64,000 bases of DNA, taken from positions 186,001-250,000 of the forward strand of contig NZ_JAYEER010000003.1 in NCBI RefSeq assembly GCF_034653355.1, read 5' to 3'. Positions 34,402-42,393 of this stretch are shown here, in pieces (positions within the stretch are counted from its first letter, which is position 1; the number at the start of each line of letters is the position of its first letter). Source of the DNA: Nitrospirillum sp034653355. GTDB taxonomy: Bacteria; Pseudomonadota; Alphaproteobacteria; Azospirillales; Azospirillaceae. The notes beneath the pieces are model-generated. The model was not told where the DNA came from. It worked only from the letters and a program-made list of their open reading frames with translations, and did no database searches. The position numbers and the translations under genes are program-made.

Positions 34402-35919
34402 ATGGTTAGAGAGCGAATTCGTCTGAGCAGCCTGCACGACCGCGTCATGAGCGCCGAGCAGGCGGCCGCCCTGATCCAGGACGGCATGACGGTGGGCATG
34501 AGCGGCTTCACCCGCGCCGGTGATGCCAAGGCCGTCCCCCTGGCCCTGATCAATCGCGGGCGGGCCGAACCCCTGCACATCAACCTGCTGACCGGCGCCT
34601 CGCTGGGCAACGATCTGGACGGCATGCTGGCCGACGCCGGCATGCTGAAGCGCCGCCTGCCCTTCCAGGCCGACGCCCGCCTGCGCGCCGCCATCAACCG
34701 GGGCGAGGTCATGTTCATCGACCAGCACCTGTCGGAAATGGTGGAGCAGTTGCGGTCCGGCGCCCTGGGGCATCTCGACTGCGCCATCATCGAGGCCAGC
34801 GCCATCACCGAGACGGGCGCCATCGTCCCCACCACCAGCGTGGGCAACTCCGCCAGCTTCGCCATCCTGGCCGACAAGGTGATCGTGGAGATCAACCTGG
34901 CCCAGCCGGCGGACCTGGAGGGCCTGCACGACATCTACATCCCCAAGCGCCGCCCGGCGCGCGAGCCCATCGGCCTGACCCGGGCGTCGGATCGCGTGGG
35001 CACGCCGGCCATCCCGGTCGACCCGGCCAAGATCGCCGCCATCGTGGTGACCAACCAGCCGGACAGCGCCACCACCCTGCAGCCGGCCGACGCCGACACC
35101 GCCGCCATCTCCCGCCACCTGATCACCTTCCTGGAGCAGGAGGTGCTGGCCAGCCGCCTGCCCCGGCACCTGCCACCGCTGCAGGCGGGAATCGGCGCCA
35201 TCGCCAACGCCGTGCTGGCAGGCCTGAAGGACAGCCCCTTCACCGACCTGGAGCTGTACAGCGAGGTGCTGCAGGACAGCGCCTTCGACCTGTTCGATGC
35301 CGGCAAGCTGGCCTTCGCCTCAGCCTCCAGCATCGTGCTGACGGCCCCGGTCATGGCCCGGGTCATGCCCAACATCGCCAGCTACCGCGACCGCATCGTC
35401 CTGCGCCCGCAGGAGGTCAGCAACCATCCCGAGGTGGTGCGCCGCCTGGGCCTGATCGCCATCAACACCGCCATCGAGTGCGACATCTACGGCAACGTGA
35501 ATTCCACCCACGTCAATGGCACGCACATGATGAACGGCATCGGCGGGTCGGGCGACTTCGCCCGCAACGCCCAGCTGTCGGTGTTCGTCACCAAATCGCT
35601 GGCCAAGGATGGCCGCATCTCCAGCATCGTGCCCATGGTCACCCATGTGGACCATACCGAGCATGACGTGGACGTGATCGTCACGGAACGCGGCCTGGCC
35701 GACCTGCGCGGCCTGGCGCCGCGCGAGCGGGCGCGGGTGATCATGGAGAACTGCCTGCACCCCAGCTATCGCGCGCAGATGGCCGACTATGTGCGCCGGG
35801 CCGTGGCCCGGGGCGGGCAAACCCCGCATGTCCTGGAAGAGGCGTTCAGCTGGCACACCCGGGCGCAGGCGACAGGCAGCATGCTGGCCGAAACCGCGCC
35901 GGAGGCCCTGTCGGCGTAA
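34402..35919 (+). CDS. Acetyl-CoA hydrolase/transferase (succinyl-CoA:acetate CoA-transferase type)
   Basis: Enzyme of 505 residues that moves CoA between acyl-CoA and carboxylic acids (AarC/Cat1/Ach1 family). The N-terminal half has AALIQDGMTVGMSGFTRAG; the C-terminal half has the catalytic glutamate region LELYSEVLQDSAFDLFDAG, then NVNSTHVNGTHMMNGIGGSG and the glycine-rich CoA loop. C-terminal ITE/VTERGLADLRGLAPRERA is also family-typical. It probably handles acetate and succinate in central metabolism. Converges with the halogenase gene 16 bases downstream. Confidence 0.88.
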   Translation: MVRERIRLSSLHDRVMSAEQAAALIQDGMTVGMSGFTRAGDAKAVPLALINRGRAEPLHINLLTGASLGNDLDGMLADAGMLKRRLPFQADARLRAAINRGEVMFIDQHLSEMVEQLRSGALGHLDCAIIEASAITETGAIVPTTSVGNSASFAILADKVIVEINLAQPADLEGLHDIYIPKRRPAREPIGLTRASDRVGTPAIPVDPAKIAAIVVTNQPDSATTLQPADADTAAISRHLITFLEQEVLASRLPRHLPPLQAGIGAIANAVLAGLKDSPFTDLELYSEVLQDSAFDLFDAGKLAFASASSIVLTAPVMARVMPNIASYRDRIVLRPQEVSNHPEVVRRLGLIAINTAIECDIYGNVNSTHVNGTHMMNGIGGSGDFARNAQLSVFVTKSLAKDGRISSIVPMVTHVDHTEHDVDVIVTERGLADLRGLAPRERARVIMENCLHPSYRAQMADYVRRAVARGGQTPHVLEEAFSWHTRAQATGSMLAETAPEALSA

Positions 35920-35935
35920 CAGTCCGGTGCGGGCC

Positions 35936-37495
35936 TCAGGCCCCGACCTTGCCGAGCGCGCTGATCTGGTGCATGCGCCGGATCAGCGCCCGGTGGGCCG
36001 GCAAATCCCTGGTGGCGTGGTCGCCATAGGCCTGGATGCGGGCGAAGGTCTTGCGCGCGGCGTCCGCCTCGGGATAGGCGGCGCGCGCCGCCGACAGGTC
36101 GGTCTCGAACCCCATGCCGTACAGGATGTACTGGTAGTTGAAGAAGGCGAAAGCCTCCAGATCCAGCGCGAAGTCGAAGCGGCTGGGCGGCCGGGTGCGC
36201 CATTGCGCCAGCAGGTCGCGCAAGCCCGGCGGGATGGAGGCGGGGTCGCGGTTGTCGCGCCAGAACGGCTCTTCCCGCCTGCTCAGGCAATAGTGCAGCT
36301 TCAGGAAATTGACGATGTTCTCGAAGCGCCGGGTCATCAGCTCGTTGAAGCGGGCGGCCGGCGCGTCCCAGTTGCCATCATGGGGGAACAGCTCCGCCAG
36401 CATGCCCACCGCCACCTCGATCAGCACCACGCTGGTGGACTCCAGCGGCTCCAGGAACCCGCCGGACAGGCCGATGGCGACGCAGTTCTTGACCCAGGGC
36501 GTCTCGCGATAGCCGGCGTCAAAGGCGGTCTTGCGCAGGGGCGGCGGCTCGACACCCGAGCCCAGGTGGGGGGCGACATAGGCGCGCAGAACCCCCTCGG
36601 CCTCGTCGTCCGACATGTGGTCGCTGGAATAGACGCAGCCCACGCCGCGCGCGCCCTCCAGCCCAATCTCCCAGGTCCAGCCCGCCGCGTGCGCCGTGGC
36701 CACGGTGCAGCTTTCCAGGGGGGCGTCCGCCGCGCCATAGGGCACCTTGCAGGACAGGGCGCGGTCGGTGAACAGGATGGGCTTCACCGACTTCCGCGGC
36801 ACGCCCAGCGCCCGGCCGATCAGCTCGGCGCGGAAGCCGCTGCAGTCCAGGTAGAAGTCGGCGGAGATCGCCCCGTGCTCCCGCGTGATCAGGTGGGCGA
36901 TGGCGCCGTCCGCCGCCAGGGCCACGTCCGTCACCGTGCCCTGCAGGTGCTGGACGCCCAGCTCCCGCGCGCGCGCGGCCAGGGCCACGGCGGCCTTGGC
37001 CGCGTCGAAATGATAGGCGTAGTTCAGCGGCGCCTCGAAGTCGCCCTCGGGCCCTCGCTTGGGCGCCCGCTGGGCGTCGGTCACCTGCTGCTGGAAGGTC
37101 ATGGCCTGGGCGAAGGGCAGGCGGCGCCCGTCCTCCTGCAGCAGCCAGTAGGGCACGAGGCCCGCGCCATCCGTGGGGAAAGGCGCCTCGAAGGGGTGGA
37201 AGAAGCTGTCGTCCCCGCCCCCGTCCACCCAGCGGGCGAAGCGGATGCCCTGCTTGAAGGTGGCGGCGGTCTCGCGCATGAACTGGGCCTCGTTCAGGCC
37301 CAGGAACCTCAGGGTGCCGCGGATGGTGGGGAAGGTCCCCTCCCCCACCCCGACGATGCCGATGTCCGGCGCCTCCAGCAAGGTGACGCCGATGGGACCA
37401 TCCGGGCGCACACCCAGGTACCTGGCGAGGTAGGCGGCGGCCAGCCAACCGGCCGTGCCGCCGCCCACGATCAGGATGGTCCGCTTCAAGGTCAT
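35936..37495 (-). CDS. Flavin-dependent tryptophan halogenase-family protein
   Basis: Protein of 519 residues of the PrnA/RebH type: FAD motif GGGTAG (11-16), candidate catalytic lysine Lys81 in TAATFKQG, and the halogenase signature GWTWEIG at Trp273-Trp275 (PrnA has Trp272/Trp274). The signature normally ends in Ile-Pro; here it is Ile-Gly. Later blocks GFLEPLESTSVVLIE and NDIVNFLKLHY-like ENIVNFLKLHYCLS agree with the family. The substrate is unknown; many proteobacterial members sit beside TonB receptors and act on free or peptide tryptophan. It starts 10 bases after the CPA2 antiporter stop, so both are probably one operon. Confidence 0.8.
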   Translation of the reverse strand: MTLKRTILIVGGGTAGWLAAAYLARYLGVRPDGPIGVTLLEAPDIGIVGVGEGTFPTIRGTLRFLGLNEAQFMRETAATFKQGIRFARWVDGGGDDSFFHPFEAPFPTDGAGLVPYWLLQEDGRRLPFAQAMTFQQQVTDAQRAPKRGPEGDFEAPLNYAYHFDAAKAAVALAARARELGVQHLQGTVTDVALAADGAIAHLITREHGAISADFYLDCSGFRAELIGRALGVPRKSVKPILFTDRALSCKVPYGAADAPLESCTVATAHAAGWTWEIGLEGARGVGCVYSSDHMSDDEAEGVLRAYVAPHLGSGVEPPPLRKTAFDAGYRETPWVKNCVAIGLSGGFLEPLESTSVVLIEVAVGMLAELFPHDGNWDAPAARFNELMTRRFENIVNFLKLHYCLSRREEPFWRDNRDPASIPPGLRDLLAQWRTRPPSRFDFALDLEAFAFFNYQYILYGMGFETDLSAARAAYPEADAARKTFARIQAYGDHATRDLPAHRALIRRMHQISALGKVGA

Positions 37496-37505
37496 CAGGT
37501 CAACG

Positions 37506-38867
37506 TCACGCCCGTTCGGGAACAGCCCCCAATTCACCACTCAGCCGGGCCTTGCGGCCGTAGACCAGTTCGAACAGCGGGGACGCCATCATAGTCGTGA
37601 CGATGGCCATCAGCACCAACATAGAGAACAGCGTCGGCCCGATGATGCCCTTTTGCAGGCCGATGTTGATGATGATCAGCTCCATCAGGCCGCGCGAGTT
37701 CATCAGCGCGCCGATGCCCAGGGCCGTGCGGTTGTCCTCGCCGCACAGGCGGGCCGCCGCGTAGCAGGCCACCCCCTTGGCGACGATGGAGGCCACCAGC
37801 ACGCCCAGCGCGATCAGCAGCAGCGAGGCGGAGTTCACCATGTCCATGCGGGTGTTGAGGCCGGAATAGGTGAAGAACATGGGCAGCAGCAGGACCACGG
37901 CCAGCGGCTCCACCTTCCTCTTCAGCTCTTCCACGAACTTGCCGCGCGGCATGGCGGTGCCGACGATGAAGCCGCCGAAGATGGCGTGGATGCCGACCGC
38001 GTCCATGATGAAAGCCGACAGGCAGAACACCGACATGGTGATGGCCAGCACGGTGTGCGTCATCTCGCCCCGCCGTTCCACCGCGCGGCCCAGCGGCGCC
38101 AGCAGGCGGCGGCCGAACAGGATGACCAGCAGGGCGTAGGCCACACCGCCACCGATGGCCAGCACGGCGATGCCGGGGCCGGCGCCGAAGATGGCCAGCA
38201 CGATGGCCAGCACGCACCAGGAGGCGGCGTCGTCGAAGGCGCCGGCCGTCAGTGACAGGGTGCCCAGGGCGGAGTTGCTGAGGCCGCGCTCATTGATGAT
38301 GCGGGCCAGCATGGGGAAGGCGGTCAGGGCGATGCAGGCGCCCATGAACAGGGTGGCCTGGCTGAGCGGCAGGCCTTCGGCGAACAGGCCGGGCACCTTC
38401 AGCAGCATGGGCGTGATCAGCACCGCGATCAGGAAAGGGGCGGCGATGCCGGAGAGGGAGACGGCGAACGCGCTTTTGCCGTTGGTGCGGAAATGGTCGC
38501 CCCGGAAGGTGGTGCCCACCAGGAACATGTAGAGACCGACGCCGAACTGGGCGCCGACGTACAGCACGTTCTTGGTCTCCTTGGGGAACAGCTCGGCGGC
38601 GAAGCCGGGGAACAGCAGGCCCAGCAGGGACGGGCCCAGCACCACGCCGGCGATCATCTCACCCACCACCTGGGGTTGGGCCAACAGCTTCTGTCCCAGC
38701 CAGCCGACGACGCGACAGGTCAGGATAATGGCCGTCAGCTGCAGGAAGAAATGGACGCTGTAATCCGTCGGCGTCATGGCCCCGCTGGGACCGTGCGGCG
38801 ACAGCAGGTGCGTCGCCGTGTCGACGATGTTCTGCACTGTGTCGGCAGAGAAAAGATCCGAAGCCAT
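37506..38867 (-). CDS. CPA2-family cation:proton antiporter
   Basis: Membrane protein of 453 residues with about 12 helices. The core has VVGEMIAGVVLGPSLLG, LTAFPMLARIINERGL, AGAFDDAASWCVLA (the two-aspartate ion site of the Na+/H+ exchanger fold) and MNSRGLMELIIINIGL. There is no C-terminal TrkA-N domain, so it is a simple KefB-like/NapA-like exchanger for Na+ or K+. It is upstream of and nearly joined to the halogenase gene; why the two are coupled is not clear. Confidence 0.85.
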   Translation of the reverse strand: MASDLFSADTVQNIVDTATHLLSPHGPSGAMTPTDYSVHFFLQLTAIILTCRVVGWLGQKLLAQPQVVGEMIAGVVLGPSLLGLLFPGFAAELFPKETKNVLYVGAQFGVGLYMFLVGTTFRGDHFRTNGKSAFAVSLSGIAAPFLIAVLITPMLLKVPGLFAEGLPLSQATLFMGACIALTAFPMLARIINERGLSNSALGTLSLTAGAFDDAASWCVLAIVLAIFGAGPGIAVLAIGGGVAYALLVILFGRRLLAPLGRAVERRGEMTHTVLAITMSVFCLSAFIMDAVGIHAIFGGFIVGTAMPRGKFVEELKRKVEPLAVVLLLPMFFTYSGLNTRMDMVNSASLLLIALGVLVASIVAKGVACYAAARLCGEDNRTALGIGALMNSRGLMELIIINIGLQKGIIGPTLFSMLVLMAIVTTMMASPLFELVYGRKARLSGELGAVPERA

Positions 38868-38972
38868 GACGCGATTCCACCCTCGTTCTTTGATTCGTTT
38901 CCCGGCTTTGCGCCTGTTACCGATACCAGGGTTAGGGGTAGGTTTCGCACGTTGTCAAAGAATAAAAAACGT

Positions 38973-39021
38973 AGGAATGTAGCAACATCTGAAACGCCAG
39001 GAATGTAGCAACATGGCTACA
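38973..39021. repeat. Direct repeats and palindrome at the toxin-antitoxin promoter
   Basis: AGGAATGTAGCAACAT occurs at 38973-38988 and again at 38999-39014, a period of 26 bases. The second copy runs into the antitoxin ATG (39013) and also belongs to a palindrome TGTAGC-AACATG-GCTACA (39004-39021). A TTGTCA (38952-38957) lies 17 bases before the first copy. This fits autoregulatory operators bound by the antitoxin or the complex. Confidence 0.6.
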
Positions 39022-39234
39022 ATAAGCAGCCGGGATTTCAACCAGGACGTGGGCGGCGCCAAGCGGGCGGCGCTGAGCGAACCGGTGTTCATCACCGATC
39101 GGGGCACGCCCACCCATGTGCTGATGAATTTCGAGACTTTCCTGCGGCTTACCGGTGACGGGCAGAGCATCGTCGACCTGTTGGCCATGGCCGACGACGT
39201 GCCCCTGGCCCCGGCCCGCCTGGACCTCGCCTGA
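39013..39234 (+). CDS. Phd/YefM-type antitoxin
   Basis: Antitoxin of 73 residues. The N-terminal Phd fold ISSRDFNQDVGGAKRAALSE, PVFITDRGTPTHVLMNFETF binds DNA; the C-terminal tail (VDLLAMADDVPLAPARLD) would wrap the toxin. Its stop overlaps the toxin start by one base. Operator-like repeats overlap its promoter. Confidence 0.85.
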   Translation: MATISSRDFNQDVGGAKRAALSEPVFITDRGTPTHVLMNFETFLRLTGDGQSIVDLLAMADDVPLAPARLDLA

Positions 39235-39734
39235 TGTTCCTGCTGGACACCCCCGTCATCCTGGAGTTGCGCGGCGCCAAGACCGACAGGGCGGATGCCG
39301 GCGTGCGCGCCTGGGCCACCGACATCCCCCGCCAGCAGCTGTTCCTGTCAGCCCTCAGCCTGATGGAACTGGCGGAGTCGGTCGCCAAGGCGGAACGGAC
39401 GGACAAGGCCGCCGGGGCGGCACTCCGCGCCTGGCTGGACGACCGCGTCATGGTGGCGTTCGAGGGCCGCATCCTGCCCATCGACGCCGCCGTCGCCCTG
39501 CGCCGCGCCACCGTCGCCCTGCCCAACAACCGCGACGCCCTGCTGGCCGCCACGGCCCTGGCGCACGGCCTGACGCTGGTGACACCCAACGCGGCGGCCT
39601 ACCGCACCGGCCGGCTGAAGGTCTTCAACCCCTGGGGCTACGCCGGCGGGGAGGCGGAGGAGGACATCGCCGACTGGCGCCAGGCGGCCAAGACCAGCCC
39701 GGTGTGGCTGAAGAGCCTGTTCCTGCGGTTCTAG
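39234..39734 (+). CDS. VapC-type PIN-domain toxin
   Basis: Predicted Mg2+-dependent ribonuclease of 166 residues. The PIN opening MFLLDTPVILELR keeps the first acidic residue (Asp5) but has Pro where most VapC proteins have Asn. LSLMELAESVAKAE supplies the second acidic site and NNRDALLAATALAHGLTLVT the third. The C-terminus extends about 30 residues past the usual PIN end (VFNPWGYAGG onward). Phd-PIN pairs like this inhibit translation by cutting tRNA or rRNA. Confidence 0.85.
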   Translation: MFLLDTPVILELRGAKTDRADAGVRAWATDIPRQQLFLSALSLMELAESVAKAERTDKAAGAALRAWLDDRVMVAFEGRILPIDAAVALRRATVALPNNRDALLAATALAHGLTLVTPNAAAYRTGRLKVFNPWGYAGGEAEEDIADWRQAAKTSPVWLKSLFLRF

Positions 39735-39764
39735 TGTTCGATCGCCGTCGGGCGCCACGGCGCC

Positions 39765-40685
39765 TCAGCAGGTGGGCTTGGGCAGGGGCTCCAGCGCCAC
39801 CAGCTCGGCCCGCACCTTGAAGTCGCCATAGTCGATCAGCATGGACTGCACGATGCCGTTGTCCATCAGCATCATGGCGGTGTCGTAGTCGGGCAGCGCC
39901 TGCTGGTCGTCGTTGGCGAAGAAGGCCAGGTGCACGGGCCAGGCCTTGTCCTTGTGCAGGGCGGCCACGACGATGGCGTCCTTGGCCAGGGGCTTGGCCT
40001 TGCCGATGACGGCGGAGACGGGACCCGCCTCCTCCGCCTCCGACCCGTCGAACACGGGGCGGACATAGACCGGCGTGTCGCCGTGGCGGGCCTGGTTGAT
40101 CAGCAACAGGGTGTGGGCCGTGGGGAAGACGGTGCCGGGCGCCAGCTCGATGTCCTGCGCCTTGGGCTTCTCGAAATGGGCGACGCCGCCGTCCTCGCCG
40201 TTCAGGGTGGCGACCCCCTTCATCTCCTCATCCGGCTGGCCGGTGGTCTGCTTGCGGACGTTGAAGCGGTAGACGCTGCCGTCCTTGGCCTCCCACGTCG
40301 TGTAGCTGGTGGTCATCTCCTGGTCGTCCGCCTCGGAATAGAGGAAGCGGATCTGGAAGCGCTGTTCCGTCGTCCAGCCGCGGCAGACGTCGTTCCAGGC
40401 GAAGTTCATGGCGCCGACCACCCCGGTGACGCGGCTGCCCTCACGCGAGGAGGCCAGCGTCAGGCGATAGGCGGCCCGGTGGGGAGACATCTGCGCGCCC
40501 ACGGCCATGACCGTGCCAGCCATGGGGCCGCCGTTGGAAGTTGGGGCGATCGTGGGCGGGGCGGCGGGCGGCGCCGCAGGGGCGGGGGCCGCCGACGATG
40601 GGGGCGTGGCGGCGACGGCCGTCGCCGCCGGCAAGGCCAGAACGGCCAGGGACGCCAAACCCATGCTCACCAGACGTGCGCGCAT
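39765..40685 (-). CDS. eipB: EipB-family (DUF1849) periplasmic protein
   Basis: Exported protein of 306 residues: signal peptide (MRARLVSMGLASLAVLALPA, cleavage near AVAA), an Ala/Pro-rich linker, then the DUF1849 beta-spiral domain (MSPHRAAYRLTLASSREGS, NFAWNDVCRGWTTEQRF, RFNVRKQTTGQPDEEM). In Brucella EipB supports envelope integrity. The final residue is Cys and pairs with Cys of the CRGW segment in the known structure, as a disulfide. ATG 40685 gives the better signal n-region; 40664 has the better ribosome site. Confidence 0.85.
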   Translation of the reverse strand: MRARLVSMGLASLAVLALPAATAVAATPPSSAAPAPAAPPAAPPTIAPTSNGGPMAGTVMAVGAQMSPHRAAYRLTLASSREGSRVTGVVGAMNFAWNDVCRGWTTEQRFQIRFLYSEADDQEMTTSYTTWEAKDGSVYRFNVRKQTTGQPDEEMKGVATLNGEDGGVAHFEKPKAQDIELAPGTVFPTAHTLLLINQARHGDTPVYVRPVFDGSEAEEAGPVSAVIGKAKPLAKDAIVVAALHKDKAWPVHLAFFANDDQQALPDYDTAMMLMDNGIVQSMLIDYGDFKVRAELVALEPLPKPTC

Positions 40686-41038
40686 TCTTATGGTCACTCT
40701 CGCTACCTCGATCCGGGCCAGGCCCGAACCCTCAGCATGCCGTGTACCGGGGCCCGACGCCAAGCTTCTTGTCGTCACAGGGCGCCGCACGCCCTGGGCT
40801 TTGGGTGATACGGTCGCGCCGGCCCCTGTCGTCGCCCCCCGGTCCCCCACCCTTTGGGATAGGGGGCAGACATTGCCGGTGGGATCTGGCGAAAGGGGGT
40901 CGGCAAAAACTGCCGCAGGTGGGGCGTGGCCCACCGCTGCAAAACGCAAACCCTTTCATTTCAACGCTCTAACCAGCGGCACAGCCCTTGCGATCTCCGG
41001 TTCGCGTCATACCCGACGCCCCCAACGGAGTAGCGCCC
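40686..41038. other. Intergenic region without a recognised gene
   Basis: The 353 bases between eipB and the GGDEF gene are divergent and must hold both promoters. I see several GC-rich inverted sequences (for example around GGGCGCCGCACGCCC) but no convincing promoter pair, RNA gene or conserved frame. Confidence 0.4.
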
Positions 41039-41716
41039 ATGACCCCGCCGGACACCGCCCTGCCCCTGATGCCCGCCATCAACCTGACCCTGCCCCGGGG
41101 CCAGATGCCGGTGGGCCTGCGCGGACCCGAGGCGGCGGCCAGCCTGAACCAGCTGCTGGTGCAGGAACTGGCCATGCGCCTGGCGGACGCGGAGCGCATC
41201 ATCACCGAACAGCGCGACCGTATCGACTACCTGGAAACGCTGAGCACCACGGATGAGCTGACCGGCCTCTTGAACCGGCGCGGCTTCCAGATCGCCTTCC
41301 GGCGCGAGCTGGCGGCGGCCCGGCGCGGCGGCCGGGGCGGCGTGCTGGTGATGGTCGACCTGGATGGGTTCAAGCGCATCAACGACGCGCACGGCCACCA
41401 GGCCGGCGACGCCTACCTGCGCATGGTGGCCCGCACCCTGGCCGACCATGTCCGCGCCCAGGACATCGTGGCCCGCCTGGGCGGCGATGAATTCGCCGTG
41501 CTGCTGACCCGCGTGGCGCCCGACCAGGGCATGCAGCGCGCCGAGGCCCTGTCCGCCACCCTGCACCGGATGGCGCTGGACTGGCAGACCCACAGCCTGC
41601 CCCTGAAGGCCAGCTTCGGTTGCCAGGCCTACGGCGCCGACGACCGCGAGGACGAGGTGCTGCACCGCGCCGACGTGCTGATGTACCAGACCAAGGCGGC
41701 TTCTAAAGCGGCTTGA
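41039..41716 (+). CDS. GGDEF-domain diguanylate cyclase
   Basis: Cytoplasmic protein of 225 residues. A short N-terminal segment and coiled coil (LNQLLVQELAMRLADAERI) lead into a GGDEF domain (STTDELTGLLNRRGFQIAF, VMVDLDGFKRINDAHGHQAG, active-site GGDEF). An RAQD I-site stands five residues before the active site, so c-di-GMP synthesis with feedback inhibition is expected. No sensory domain. Start ATG at 41039 with GGAG. Confidence 0.85.
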   Translation: MTPPDTALPLMPAINLTLPRGQMPVGLRGPEAAASLNQLLVQELAMRLADAERIITEQRDRIDYLETLSTTDELTGLLNRRGFQIAFRRELAAARRGGRGGVLVMVDLDGFKRINDAHGHQAGDAYLRMVARTLADHVRAQDIVARLGGDEFAVLLTRVAPDQGMQRAEALSATLHRMALDWQTHSLPLKASFGCQAYGADDREDEVLHRADVLMYQTKAASKAA

Positions 41717-41858
41717 CGCCGCCCTGCCCTGCGGGCGGGCCCATCCGGGCCCTTGCTATCCTCCCTTTTCAGTCCACTGCGTTCCCCGAAAAGGTCCGGC
41801 GCCCGCGGTCGCGGGCTTGTCGCTTCGCTCCGGGTGACGGGTAGCGCAAATAAGGGAG

Positions 41859-41893
41859 AAGGCCTTCAGGCTGGCACGCCTGGGGGCCTTTTT
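41859..41893 (+). terminator. Rho-independent terminator, perhaps ending a small RNA
   Basis: AAGGCC and CAGGC (41859-41871) pair with GCCTG and GGCCTT (41878-41890), interrupted by TT facing GG, and TTTTTC follows. It lies 143 bases after the GGDEF stop. The stretch before it (41740-41858) also contains a GCCCGCG/CGCGGGC hairpin and an ATCCTCCC anti-Shine-Dalgarno-like segment, so an independent small RNA is possible. Confidence 0.6.
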
Positions 41894-41894
41894 C

Positions 41895-42377
41895 TTACCC
41901 CCGCCGCCGGTAGGTGCCCTTGAGGAAGGGTGTCCAGGTCAGGCCGCCGTCGATGGAGCGGTCTATGGCGGTTTCCATGTGGTCGGGCACGGGCCACCAA
42001 TAGCGGTGGCGGGCGCGGCCGCGCGGGGAGGTGCGGATGAAGGTGAACCCTTCGGCACCCGGCTCCGCCGCCCCCTCGACCGGACCCCACAGGCCGGGTG
42101 CCGGGGTGGCGGGCACATAGCCCATGTCGTCGAACCAGAACAGCAGGTGCACCGCCACGTCCGGATCCCAGGTCAGGACACCGTGGGCGGTGAACGCGCC
42201 GGCCTCCCCCCGGTCGAAGACATAGTCCAGCATCAGGTGGTGGCCGTTGAGCGTGGGGCGCACGATCATGCGCCCCGTGCCGGGGCCACCGGGACCGAAG
42301 GGGCTGGGCTGCACGGCGTCCGTGCCCACCCAGTCGCCGGCGAAGGCGGCGGTCAGCCGCCGCATCTCCTCATGCAT
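41895..42377 (-). CDS. DUF1579-type lipocalin-like protein
   Basis: Protein of 160 residues without a signal peptide. HEEMRRLTAAFAGDWVGTDA, GRMIVRPTLNGHHLMLDYVF, GVLTWDPDVAVHLLFWFDDM and the closing GGLTWTPFLKGTYRR are the pattern of small calycin-fold proteins (DUF1579). The ligand or enzymatic role is unknown. ATG at 42377 is preceded by GGGGGA and lies 16 bases after the stop of the M16 gene, so both may be one transcript. Confidence 0.65.
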   Translation of the reverse strand: MHEEMRRLTAAFAGDWVGTDAVQPSPFGPGGPGTGRMIVRPTLNGHHLMLDYVFDRGEAGAFTAHGVLTWDPDVAVHLLFWFDDMGYVPATPAPGLWGPVEGAAEPGAEGFTFIRTSPRGRARHRYWWPVPDHMETAIDRSIDGGLTWTPFLKGTYRRRG

Positions 42378-42393
42378 GGTGTTTCCCCCGGGT

